Positions 52,460-63,986 of a stretch of DNA of 64,000 bases are shown here, one piece after another. The DNA lies in NCBI RefSeq assembly GCF_001039355.2, contig NW_019775477.1:233517-297516 (forward strand), in the 5' to 3' direction. Position numbers and translations under genes: made by a program. This DNA comes from Lingula anatina. Its lineage: Eukaryota; Brachiopoda; Lingulata; Lingulida; Lingulidae. How positions within the stretch are numbered: the stretch's first letter is position 1; each line of letters opens with the position of its first letter. The notes below the pieces were generated by a model. The model was not told where the DNA came from. It did not search any database and worked only from the letters and a program-made list of their open reading frames with translations.

Positions 52460-55400
52460 ATGGCTCAGAGGCGATATACCGTGTTTCTTATCCTTCTTAT
52501 GTTGGATCCCAGGTTAGTAGTAGCAAGCAAATGTACCTTCTTTATAATTATTAATAGTAGTAGTGGTGGTTAATTAGAGTCACCGTATGGCCGCATTCAG
52601 AACAGTAGACTAACTAGTCCGAGGGTTAAATATGGCAACCCACTAAAAATCTAATCCGCTAATAGACACTGAATAGATTCCCCTTTGGAAAGTATTCAAG
52701 TTGGTCGGTCATATTTGCCTAGTTTGTCCACTGTTGGCCAACTGATCATTTATGGTGCATTCCCAGAGATTTAGATCGATCCAGAGATTAAGATTTAGAT
52801 CGACCTAACTCCCTGGGGGTTCACGCTAAATTGCAGTCATCCGAGCGGGCACCATAGTTAATTACCCCCTTACAGCTTTTAGTATGCGGGACAGACGCTT
52901 AGAGGACCGTTCACATGAAAAATCTATTTTCTAAAAATCTAGTAAAAGTAGTATCTCTATAAGCTTGTTGAAACATTCCCTGTTGATAAAAATAGCAAAC
53001 ATTACCTTTCCCGAGACCAGATAGTCCTCTCAGGTGAAACGATCAGCAAAGACAACAAAAGCAACATCAACTGTTTTCGCCTCCTAGCTCGCATTCTATA
53101 AAATCTCATCCTCCGTTGCCGCATCGCTTGCCATCGGATCATGACGTTTGCACTCATATCTGTCGTCTGTCGATGGTGTCATTTGATATATGCTGTTTAT
53201 TTTTCTAATGCTAACATTATGTTATCGTTCTAGTAACTATTACTTAGGCCATATCGACTCGACTAACTTGCGTATGGATTTGTTTTTATTCCGCAGATTG
53301 TAGATATATTATGTTTATTCTGGGCTTGTAAAAATACTTTGTACTTTCTGCTCACGTTCGAATTATATCTATCTATCTACAGTATCTATCTATCTACCTA
53401 TGCCAGCAGAGTTACTTCCCCGGGAATAAATTGAAAAAATCTAATTATGTAGTTGTTTTTTTTTTTTTTCTGTACTACAATATAATACATGTACAACGAT
53501 GTTAGCTTTGCAGCAAGTAATATTTATTAAAGTCTGGCAGGTGGGATAGCCTGGTAGTTTGGGCTGGACTGGGGTGGGAGGAGGGTTATGGATGTTTTTC
53601 CATTTTACTTCACAGAAGCTCATAACTTCTTAGGACACATCTTCACACCAATTTTTATTAAAATCTGTTGCAACCCCTCACCCCCCCCCCCCCTTGCCGC
53701 TATTTGGTTGAGTTTCTCGTGAAATGGCACCTATAGTATAGTCTCTACTCCTGTACATCTCTTTAGTTGAAAATAATGTGATGTAATGTACACGCTGAAA
53801 CCACTGTTATCTTGATCTTTTCCCCCTGTCTGTTTCCACCCATTGTACATTTAGCTGCCAAGTTTCCCAGAGTACTTGGGGCATTTCTTCTTTTGTCCTG
53901 GCAGACACCATGTACTAGTAATACTTAAAATGAAAAATTAGGTTGCACATTTTAAATAGCCCCGCGAGTACTGAATCCTTTTTTTCCTGTGAGAAATCCA
54001 AGCACTGCATGCGATGAAAGAGTGTTACGGTAATGTGCCAACAGGTCGACCAAGATTTATTAATAAATTTCAACGTCATTTTGGTCAATTTGAAATACAG
54101 CAATAAAAACCGTGTTACGTTTTAGTCAAGGCATTTTTTCTCGATGAAGTTATAATACTGACTATTTAGTGGTTTTTTCTCTTTTGCATGTAGATATTAT
54201 ATCCAAGTTGCCGAGATGAGCGAAAGTGATCTGAAAGCCAAATTTTCAGAGTACTGTGAGTTTGGAAAGGACACAATCAGTGTTAAAAACCTGACCAGAA
54301 TGTTTACAGATTGCGACCTGTTTAACGCAAAGTTTAGTTTAAATCAGTTAGAAATCTTATTCGCTAAGGTAAAAGGAAAGGGGTAAGTCATTTTATTTCT
54401 TGTTCTGAATCTAATCCTTTTGCTGTCAGTGTTTGATTTTGCACGAACGTTTAAGCAGGTTGCCACGCCTTATTGTGTTTAACATAAGATTTAATTGGCT
54501 ACTTAATTTGAATAAAATGCCGGATGAGTTTGGAAATCAGCATGATAGGATTACAGTTTACAAAATTTATTGGAATTTATTTTGCTGCATGCATGCTTGT
54601 TTATCACGTTCTCACCATAAGTGCCAAACTTTAACTTTGTATTTAATTTAATGGAAAGTTTTGTTTGATAAAAAGTCATTTGGAGCTTTTTGGTGTCTCG
54701 CAATCATGTTTTCTTTGAGTAAATGTCGGTTTGGTTTCATTTCGTAGTCAAAAAGAATATTTTTAAAGCCATCACATGTCGAAAAAAGTCAAAGTGTATT
54801 TTGCTTTTAATGATAGGGATATTTCGTTAAATAGTGTGCACTGTTCGGTTTACAGTGAGCATAAGGTCTAGCAAATATGTATATACAGCCATTGTATTGC
54901 AGGTCAAGGGAAATAAACTTTCAGGACTTTGAGGCTTTGCTGGGCAATATAAAACTTAACGATGCATATGACTATCACTCTGATATTATTAGAGCCAAGA
55001 TTGCAGGTTGTGTTAGACCCTGGTACAGCTCGAAAAACTGTAAGTTTACATGTACTGGACCCCGTTCAATTTATAATCATTAGTTGACAACGCTCAGCTA
55101 GTTGACTTAGCAAAGTCGACTATACTGTAGCCGACTACGAGTGTTTCACAAAGAAAATAAAATTCTAGCTTCCTACGTCTTAGTTAACTCTCTTGTTTCC
55201 AATCTGGTAAACTGATTGCAATCAGCAAGAGTCCCCGTGGAGTTAATGCGCATTAACTACTTCGACATAAATCATTCTGAAATTTCCCAAACACTTAGAC
55301 GAGTCTTAACATATAATTAGACATCGATTAAGGGGTGCTCCCTTGGGCAGATGTTTTACCTCCAATACATCTTGTACCCATCATACGCCAATCAAAATTA

Positions 55401-56197
55401 ATCCAGTTAGTGCCATGTTGAGCTTAAGGACGCCATTCAAGTGACCCCCTTACTCCAGCTAAAGTTGCCAGTCTTCCTCGGTGTTTCAGAACACAGGCCA
55501 TTCAGAACAGTAGATCAGAGGTTCTACTGATCCACGGGTCAAATATGGCGGACCCTACATGAGAAAAAGAACCAACTAATCCGCTGATGGTTTCCCCGCC
55601 TCCACACGCGCCGCCCTTGCAGGTGTCTAGCTAGTAAACCTCGGGGTCGTGATTTAATCCTTTTAATGGCGCGTGTGGAGCCTGGGAGACCAGCGGATTA
55701 ATCGACCCTTCTTTCATGTAGGACCCGCTATATTTGATCCGTGGCTCAGTAGATTCTCTGATCTTCTCTTCTGAATGGCTTCTAATACTGCTTGATGTGA
55801 AAATAATCTTTACCCATAATTGACCAAATGTGAACAATTGACCATGGTCCTTGTACATCACTTTTGAATAAAAATTTGCTTTGCTGAGCTTTCAGCATTA
55901 GTTATTTTTGTTTCATTTTACTTCTTTATCTTTTTTATTTTCCATGCCCTGGACACTTTTCTATTACATTGTAACTCAAGTGGATGTTGAAACTGCTTAC
56001 TTGAATGCAATATTTTGTATGTCATGTAATTTTGTAAATAACTCAGAAAATATCTGGTTTCAGTGCGCAGAGAACATTGGGATAGAATTGATGAGTCTGG
56101 TAATGGCAGGGGGTTTGGAGGACGTGAAGATGTTGCTGACAACAGTGGATATGGTGGAGGTTACCAGGGCGCTGGAACATATGACCCCAAGCACTGA
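52460..56197 (+). CDS. TPPP: TPPP-like (p25-alpha) protein with hydrophobic leader, unit A
   Basis: A complete four-exon model: 52460-52512, 54194-54382, 54903-55039 and 56064-56197, stop TGA. It gives 170 residues with all GT-AG junctions in frame. Residues 1-18 are MAQRRYTVFLILLMLDPR, signal-peptide-like, with a strong start context (A at -3, G at +4). Residues from about 26 match TPPP: MSESDLKAKFSEYC, FTDCDLFNAKF, REINFQDFEALL, then WDRIDESGNGRGFGGRED, DNSGY and GAGTYDPKH. The GxGxGxxGR motif and the C-terminal NSGY/GAGTYD block identify the family, which binds and bundles microtubules. A second in-frame ATG (54216-54218, MSESDL) would give a conventional cytosolic form, so the leader may instead be 5' UTR sequence that happens to be open. 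It is shorter than vertebrate TPPP1 and lacks its disordered N-terminal tail. Confidence 0.82.
52592..52742. repeat. Family B element, unit A
   Basis: It starts ccgcattcagaacagtagac with inner gagggttaaatatggcaacc, and the inverse gttggtcggtcatatttg near the right end, which has decayed. It lies in the first intron of the TPPP-like gene. Confidence 0.7.
52755..53163. repeat. Family A element with nested insertion, truncated (unit A)
   Basis: The left part of a family A element (gtgcattcccagagatttag) is interrupted at about 52903 by gaccgttcacatgaaaaatc. Similarity to the unit B counterpart (59771-60538) stops at about 53163, so the right arms of both elements are missing. Confidence 0.75.
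53229..53430. mobile_element. LINE 3' tail remnant, unit A
   Basis: It matches 61690-61908, including gtaactatt, ggccatatcgactcgactaa and ccagcagagt, with a short ATCT repeat near the end. The reverse transcriptase fragment present at 61441 is absent here. Confidence 0.6.
55497..55787. repeat. Fold-back element in TPPP-like intron 3
   Basis: The left arm (ccattcagaacagtagatca, then gatccacgggtcaaatatgg) is the inverse of the right arm (tatatttgatccgtggctca, then tcttctgaatgg). The inner arms gcctccacacgcgcc and ggcgcgtgtggagcc also pair. Related to the element at 22314 and to family B. Confidence 0.8.
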
Positions 56198-58440
56198 ATT
56201 TAGAAACTCAACTTTTCGTAGATTATTATTTTCGTAGATTATATGGCCATGGTATAAGATAAAAAATAAATGAAAAAAGTCAGGATATATAAATTATTGA
56301 ATAAGGACAAACAGGTAAGATAAAGTAAAATGAAGTAAGAAGAAATGAAAATAGCATCACATGAAATCATTTTGAATCCCATTTCGTTTTCATTTGGAAA
56401 ACCACGGATAAGGGAAGTGTCCAATATGACGTTAAAGGAACAACCCTAAATAGGCCCCACACCAGGCTTGCGTACAAACCGTTGTATTCCAGATGGAAAT
56501 GCAAAGACAATGTACACAATGTTATTAAAAGGTGTTGTCACCATATGAGATAGTAATCTGAAGTGATCGTTGGCAGAGAAAAAAGTAAATTGCATGTAGT
56601 GAAAGTTGTTAATAAGTAGAGAAACATTTCAAATTTTGCAGTGAATCGGCAAAAATTGACGTCGAAAGACGAATGCACGGGTGGATAAAATACTCCACCT
56701 TTAAACATTTTAAATATTCCAAGCGCCTCTGGTTCACTGATTTACTTTAGCCAATAAGACCATCAGAAATAAACCTTTTGCCGCTGCATGCACCTGTGGA
56801 AGTTGATTTGTTGACAACTCGATTGATAGCTAAGAGGGCATTCACAACAAATGATCCTCAAATGTACTGATCCGCGGATCAAATATGGCGGAGGTAGTTT
56901 TGGAGTATATGAGAAAAAAGCCACTCTCGCGTACTGCTTCACGGAGGTAGTTTTGGAGTATATAAGAAAAATGCTCTGCTGCAACAGTACTCCACGGAAG
57001 TAGTTTTGAGGTATATTAGAAGAAAGGGAATGCTTGCGTATTGCTCATCATTTAGTTACTTTGTGACCATTTTCATAAATTGTAAAATTCGCCAATGTAT
57101 TTGTAATGTTTATCAACATACTTCCATCAACTTGTATTTAAGCTAAAGTAAGGTGTTTATACTTACTTATATTTCCTTCTCTATTCAGTGATTGCCTGCA
57201 AGACCCCTACACCTCCACCGTTCACTGAAATAATATTCTCTGTAAAGTCAAATTAACTAGCAAATAATTGGCAGTGAAAAAAATTTATCTATAAAATGTA
57301 AATTGTATTGGTCAATTTTTGTAGCCTTTTCGATTCCAATGATATATTTGTTAATTATCTTCATGTAACGTTGCCACACGTTAAGACTGTCGTTCTGGTA
57401 AATTTTATATTTTTGGTAATTTATATTTTTTCTGGTATTTTTATGTCCATTTTAATACTACGCTGCAGGATTTTAACTTGATCCCCCTATGTCCAAAATA
57501 TTGGTATTAGTCCGACAGAGACCACTGTTCTGTTTAAAGTACAAATTCGAAAAATACTTACTGTACACGTAGTACTAGATTGTGCTCATGATTATAAGAC
57601 AGTGGGCACTGTGAGTGTTACGGACCTGATATCTTCAGTTCATTCAGAAAAGGAATCTGTTTTAGTTATAATAGTAGTTATTCATTTTTAGTATATTAGA
57701 ATTATCCTACGCGCTAAAGAACCAATAACCTTAAGGCAAAGACAAGACATAGTATTGAATGAATCTACATTTACTCTTTTTCGAAGGGACATATGAAAAC
57801 ATTTTGAAATACAAAATTGCAGCGCCGATAATTGACGTACACTGTATACACATGTATCAGCCATTTGGTATTTTGTATGGAACAGCTAGCATATACTGAA
57901 CCATTTACAACCAAAATATACAGAACATTCTCATTCTCTGAGACACTCTCAAAACGTTATATCTCCCAAAGTTCAGAATTGTTAGATCTCCAAAAACTTT
58001 AAATCTTCAGAAAATCCTCAGAAAATGTAATGTACAAACTTAAAACTAATTTTAAGAAACTGATTGCTATCTTACCGATTAATTATTTTATGTTTAAATG
58101 CCATAGTGTGTTAAATATGCTTTTATCACTCTTTTAGGACTAAATCCAACTTTTAATTGCAAGAAAAAGATTATAATTATTATTATAATTATTATTATTA
58201 TTATTAGCATTATTATTTTACTCTTGTTTCGGTAAATGATTAATCTCTGGAAGAACAGTAGTGTATATTTAACACACTCTTATTTAAAAGGAAACACCAT
58301 TTATGTGCACCAGCACCTTTAGTGTGCAGCAATAAACATGTATGTGTTTAATAAAATTATGTCACGCATATATTATTTCTTGAATTTTTCACTTAGTTCG
58401 GGTTGTCTGGGCAAAAGTTCACGCATTGGTGATGCATGCG

Positions 58441-58491
<51 letters not shown>

Positions 58492-59474
58492 CAGTTGTTG
58501 TTGCACTTGTTAATACTGTTTTTCACTTCATTTCTCGAAACAGAATCAATGACACCAAACACTTCCCTTGTAATAGAGGTTTCATGTGGAACCATGCTTC
58601 AGCTACATGTAGTCAAAATTCTAAATTCAAGAGGGGACTATTGGTGTGATTTTTTTCAGAAATCGAAGGGGCGGGTCAGGACCCCCTGACCCCCCCCCCC
58701 CTCCCAAATCCTGATATTGTTTACTGGGTGCTAGGTCCAAGTCAGTGGAGTTGACGTGGAGAAAAGATTAAAATACACAAACATTTTCTCGGGGCCCCAA
58801 ACCCCACGCGGGGGGTGGGGGGGGGTGGGGGGGTGAGGGCCGGTTTTGCATTTTTGCATGCAATATATGGGGATTTTGTAATTTTCCCCTGTAAGTGAAG
58901 GAGCAGCTATTGATAAAGCATTCATACTGTTATATTTTCTTACCATTAAAAAAAATCAAATTTTGTTTTAAAACCATACAATAAAAGTATTACTTTAAGA
59001 ATAATTTGTTTTTGGGTGACCTTATTGTACTTTTGTGCATTATAAATTCACCATACTGCCACATAACTACAGTGGATGGGCTGCTGCTTTAGAATTTACT
59101 CTTGGATATTACATTGGATTTTTATATGACTAAAAAAGCAGTTATTGATACTTCATTCATACTGTGGTGCTTTCTAACCATTAGATGATATTTAAAGCTA
59201 TTAAAACAGTATATATTTGAGGTTTTATCTTGAAAGGGTATTTGGGGGGGACATATTGGAATTTTAACGAACGCCAATATATCTTCATTCCATTCCCTAC
59301 AACTGAGCCAAATTGCATGCTGGTGGGTTTAAAAATGCACGCTTCCTCACCATTGTTCGACAATATTATAGGGGAAACACGATATGACATAACCGCGCAT
59401 CTTGCGCATGTGCAAGCTTCGTTACTCAAAACAGGTTTTACTAGGCAACAGAGGGGCGTTTACCTGAAACAACC

Positions 59475-61830
59475 ATGGCTCAGAGGCGATATACCGTGTT
59501 TCTTATCCTTCTTATGTTGGATCCCAGGTTAGTAGTAGCAAGCAAATGTACCTTCTTTATAATTATTAATAGTAGTAGTGGTGGTAAATTAGAGTCACCG
59601 TATGGCCGCATTCAGAACAGTAGACTAACTAGTCCGAGGGTTAAATATGGCAACCCACTAAAAATCTAATCCGCTAATAGACACTGAATTGATTCCCCTT
59701 TGGAAAGTATTCAAGTGGGTCGGTCATAGTTGACTAGTTTGTCCACTGTTGACCAACAGATCATTTGTGGTGCATTCCCAGAGATTTAGATCGATCCAGA
59801 GATTAAGATTTAGATCGACCTAACTTCCTGGGGGTTCAAGCTAAATTGCAGTCAGCCGAGCGCGCACCATAGTAAATTACCCCCTTACAGCTTTTAGTAG
59901 GCGGGACAGACGCTTAGGGGACCGTTCACATGAAAAATCTATTTTCTAAAAATCTAGAAAAAGTAGTATCACTATAAGCTTGTTGAAACATTCCCTGTTG
60001 ATAAAAATAGCAAACATTACCTTTCCCGAGACCAGATAGTCCTCTCAGGTGAAACGATCAGCAAAGACCACAAAAGCAACATCAACTGTTTTCGCCTCCT
60101 AGCTCGCATTCTATAAAATCTCATCCTCCGTTGCCGCATCGCTTGCCATCGGATCATGAGGTTTGCACTCATATCTGTCCTGTGTATAGCTTCTTCATCT
60201 TCCTCGTCTTGTTGCTGCACAAAATCGACAAACACATTTTTCAAAGCAACCGCGACCGCCATTTACTTTCTAACTTCCTACTGCGCATGCGTCAAGGTAT
60301 CAGAATCTCCTCCGAGCGCAGCCGAAAATTAATTACAGCTTTGGAAGTAACTCGCTCGCGCTGCCAGTAATTACGCCGCGGGGTATTCAGGGCACAGACC
60401 GTGATCACAAGTTACCGCCAATAGATTTTTAGAAAATAGATTTTTCATGTGAACGGTCCCTAAGCCGACTAAGCTGACAGTAATCTAGTGAGACTCCCCA
60501 AAGGGATAGATTGATCTAAAATCTATGGGAATGGGGTCTTAGTTTCAGCTTTGAAGAGAGCCAATCGCTGTAACAAGGGGGGGGGGGACTCCCAAGACTG
60601 GAGTATGTTGAATTCATTGATAACCCTGATATTTTGTTTCTTTCAAACACAGTACACTTGAAATAGTAAGTGAACGAAGTAACTACATATAGGCTATCTT
60701 CATCCTAAATAAACCTATGAAATATAGCACGTGTGATGAGCTTACTTATGCCCCGATTCGACCTATTTTAGTGTGGATCGAAAGGCTTACCAAATCGGAG
60801 TATAAGTTAGACGCTAGTCTACCATAACGCGAAAAAATCAAAATTCATTAATTGTTGGTATATGTATGAGGTACTAGCACATGAGGGTTTTGCGACATTT
60901 ATTTTAAGTGCTTCAATTTGACCTTTGTCAAAGATATGGGCTGGTTTGGAGATTTTTTTGAGACTATAGAAAGCGATTCTACATTTTTTTTTTGCTAATG
61001 TCGGTGGCTATAACGCACCTTTTATTAAAATTACTCCTTGTTTTTTTTTAGGTTCTATGTTGTTGGTTTTTTTTATGTTAAACCCATAATGCTGACTTTC
61101 TTGCTTGTTACCGACTCCTTCGTATAATACTGACAGAATCGCATAATACTGACTCCATCGCATTGTTTTGATTCTACTGCTACTTCAGAAGCCTACTGCC
61201 ATAGTTACAGCTACCACATGCTGCCACAGCTTACTTTTATAGTGTACTTCTATCACTTCAGCTTTAGTGACATAACAGAATCAGTGTATGTAGGCCAATA
61301 CAAAAGCATTCAAATACCTAAATGTTTTTTCAGCACAATAGGGAAACTGACTTATTGAACTGTAAAGAAGGAGTGCCGGGGTCTCAAAATTGTAAGGCTA
61401 TATAGAAAAGAGAGCAGACATTTATACTGGTATTGACGTAAGGGAGTTTGAGAGAATTATTGCAACCCGGTGCAGGTTGTCATCACACGACCTGACAGCG
61501 GAGAAGGCACGCTGGTCCCACGTCCCTTTAGAGGATCGGAAATGTAGGCCTATCTGTGGTATCGATGAAATCCAAACAGTAGAACATGCTTTCTGTTTTG
61601 TCCTGTACCAAGCTCTATACGCAAGAAATTTGCTGTGTGAGATTTTAGCTCGTAGAATATCTTCGGAGAGGAGAACCTACACACGTTATGTTTTCGTTCT
61701 AGTAACTATTTTTTAGGCCATATCGACTCGACTAACTTGCGTATGGATATGTTTTTGTTTTGCAGATTGTAGATATATTTGGTTTATTCTGGGCTTGTAA
61801 AAATACTTTGTACTTTCTGCTCACGTTGGA

Positions 61831-61869
<39 letters not shown>

Positions 61870-62252
61870 GTCTATGCCAGCAGAGTAACTTCCCCGGGAA
61901 TAAACTGAAAAAAAAAATCTAATTATGTATTTGCTTTTTCTGTACTACAATATAATGTATGTACAACGATTGTACTTTGCAGCAAGTAATATTTATTTAA
62001 GTCTGTCAGGTGGGATAGCCTGCTAGTGTGGGGTGGGTTGGGGTGGGAGGAGGGTTGCCTTAGTAAACCAAAATGGCTGGTTCTGGAATGGGGTGTAGGC
62101 ACAGTGTACCACATCGATACCCCCTTACCACCATCCCCAGCCCCAGGGTTTCCAACCTTTCCATCGCCCATTTCTCCCTCCCAAGAAAACCTTATATGGT
62201 GACAATACCGGCGGGAAGAAAAAACATGAAAAATATCAATAGCATTGGGTAT

Positions 62253-62287
<35 letters not shown>

Positions 62288-63986
62288 TATAATACCAGTA
62301 AGAATATCGGTAGCTAATAAAAGTAAAAATGTCATCCATGATATTTTATATTTGTAAAGTCAGATATTTCTTTGCATTTCGTCGCCCTAATAAGCAAAAT
62401 CCGTGCAGTTGTACGACCAAGTAGCAAAGTATACGCTGTTACTGACGCAAGAGGCTAGTACACTCAGTCGCATACACTGAACTTCCCCAATGGATGCATG
62501 AGAATAGTCGCAAGGTTCAATAGTGCGAAACTTTTTAGCATGTTCATTGGTGTGACATGTTCAATAGTTTGAAGGGCTTTTAGTCTGAAAGAATGAACAG
62601 TAGTATAAAAATGTTAAGTTTAGAGGACTCAAAGGGGTATATCTACCTATATAAGACAAAATGAAAATGGGGATTAAGGTTCAATAAACTTAAGTTTGAA
62701 AATTATCTTTATTATTTAGAATCAAAGCTTATTGTATACTACAAGCACGTACTTCTAAAGGGTGCAATAAATAATTTTAATTTTATTTGACTGATTTGAT
62801 GCTATAAAAAGACATTAATTTAAATAGTTTTATCTATATATATATATTTTTTTCCATACAGTGTAGCTGTTGCAGTCCAATCAATTCTTTATTTACCCTA
62901 TATCGGCTGTTAGACATAAAATTAAGCTGAAATTGTGACTACAGTCGGTGTAAAAAAGGCAAGCTATTGATCGGACATTTCAAAACACAGTTCAGTTTTT
63001 TATATCAGTAACGTGCTAGGATGTAGTCCATTACCCAGCAGTGTTCTTCTGACGGGGAACACATTCACTACAGCCACAAATAAAGTATATCTGTCGACTA
63101 CAGCCGGGGGAGGGTTCGGTTGGTTCGAAAGAACCGCCCTTTTTTTCAGGGAATGGTTCATTCTGGGTAAAATTTGATCTAGGTGCAAAAAGGTGTCATT
63201 GTTAAAGGTCCACTTTTTCCAATGAAAGCCCCCACCCCCCTTTGAATTTGCTGGCTACGCGACTGTTACCGTGCTTGCATTGTAACAAGCAGGTGACGTT
63301 GAAACAAAGAGGGGTGTATATAGTATAGTCTGTAGCCCTCTACATCTCTTTAGTTGAAAATAATGTGATGTAATGTACACGCTGAAATCACTATAATTTA
63401 ATAACCTTGATCCCCTCCCCTCCCCTCTGTTTCCACCCATTGTACATTTAGCTGCCATGTCTCCCAGAGTACTTAGGGCATTTCTTCTTTTGTCCTGGCA
63501 TGTACCAGTAATGCTTTTAAGCATATTAAAATATGAAAATTCAGATTGCACAATTTAAATATCCCCACGAGTCCTGGATCCTTTTTCCTGTGAGAATCCA
63601 AGCACTGTGATGGAAGGGTGTTACTGTAGTGTGCCAAACAGTTCGACCAAAATTAATTAATTTTAAGGAAACGTCACTTTGGTCAAATTGATTGAAATAC
63701 AGCAATGAAAACCGTATTACGTATTAATAAAAAACATTTTTTCTCAATGAAGTGATAATACTGACTATTTAATTTTTTCTTTTATTTGTAGATGTTATAT
63801 CCATTCTGCCGAGATGGCCGAAAGTGGTCTGGAAGCCAAGTTTTTAGAGTACTGTAAGTCTGCTGGAAGGGAGACTACCGCAAAAAAGGCCACAATCAAT
63901 AAAATGTTTACAGATTGCGAGCTGTTTAACGATAAGTTTGGTTCAATTGACTTAGATGTCGCATTCCATATGGCAAAAGCAAACGG
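59475..63986 (+). CDS. TPPP: TPPP-like protein with hydrophobic leader, unit B (partial)
   Basis: Two exons are visible: 59475-59527 and 63792-63986, donor gtaaat at 63987. The remaining exons lie beyond the window. The leader exon encodes the same 18 residues as unit A and again reads in frame, through RCYIHSAE, into MAESGLEAKFLEYC. The segment KMFTDCELFNDKFGS matches the TPPP N-terminal fold. Exon 2 is two codons longer than in unit A, and only about 27 of 62 aligned residues agree by eye, although the intron just upstream is much more similar. There are no stops or frameshifts, so it looks functional. The C-terminal motifs cannot be checked. Confidence 0.75.
59606..59752. repeat. Family B element, unit B
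   Basis: Near-identical to 52592-52742: starts ccgcattcagaacagtagac, with inner cgaggg and aaatatggcaacccac and the decayed inverse aagtgggtcggtcatag. Confidence 0.7.
59771..60538. repeat. Family A element interrupted by a nested element
   Basis: The outer arms are tgcattcccagagatttag and the inverse aatctatgggaatgggg. Removing 59918-60460 leaves a sequence that lines up with the reverse complement of the intact family A copy at 8343-8553: gcgggacagacgcttaagcc, then gacagtaatctagtgagact. Confidence 0.85.
59918..60460. mobile_element. Nested DNA transposon, possibly PIF/Harbinger-like
   Basis: The terminal inverted repeats are gggaccgttcacatgaaaaa and its inverse, continuing as ctattttctaaaaatct. 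The inferred target site is TAA: the right flank is TAA, the left flank is TAG, and the empty family A site has TAA. A 3-base TWA duplication is typical of PIF/Harbinger elements. A minus-strand open frame (60262-60017) starting MAVAVALKNVFVDFVQQQDE, with an Arg-rich stretch, resembles the N-terminus of Harbinger-type proteins. That similarity is from memory and weak. There is no complete transposase. Confidence 0.6.
61441..61908 (+). mobile_element. LINE remnant: C-terminal reverse transcriptase fragment and 3' tail
   Basis: The frame from 61441 reads REFERIIATRCRLSSHDLTA, then RKCRPICGIDEIQTVEHAFC. The R-x-x-LSSH and CxxC-(x)n-ExEHxxxxC arrangement is found at the end of jockey/CR1-type LINE polymerase ORFs. 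After the stop there is a tail with (TATC) repeats (about 61833-61870) and cagcagagtaacttcc, typical of a LINE 3' end. It is fragmentary, with no intact ORF upstream. Confidence 0.6.
62249..62288. repeat. (TATT)n microsatellite
   Basis: About ten ATTT units in the long intron between the leader and domain exons of the unit B TPPP-like gene. Confidence 0.92.
63095..63270. repeat. Diverged GTAGCCAG-type element
   Basis: The sequence ggttcattctgggtaaaatt, then tgatctaggtgc, then ggtccactttttcc, then ttgctggctacgcg matches the element at 28321-28500 in inverse order, with decayed ends and a C-rich stretch. Confidence 0.5.

Larger units (their letters stand above)
49023..56247. repeat. Tandem segmental duplication, unit A (about 7.2 kb)
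   Basis: The unit begins catggtataagataaaaaat at 49023 and the same sequence restarts at 56248, an offset of 7,225 bases with no gap character at the boundary. The first 3.5 kb are nearly identical between units, apart from indels such as about 150 bases near 49930-50080 and about 80 bases near 51950 that are missing from unit B. The second part, with the TPPP domain exons, is much more diverged. Confidence 0.85.

Noticed and set aside
55908-56237. 109-codon open frame overlapping the last TPPP-like exon
   Set aside because: A different frame from the TPPP C-terminal motif. The frame giving RIDESGNGRGFGGRED and GAGTYDPKH is the family match.
60017-60262. Minus-strand 81-codon frame as an independent gene
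   Set aside because: It lies inside the nested transposon and has no intact downstream domain. It is reported only as weak support for the class of that element.
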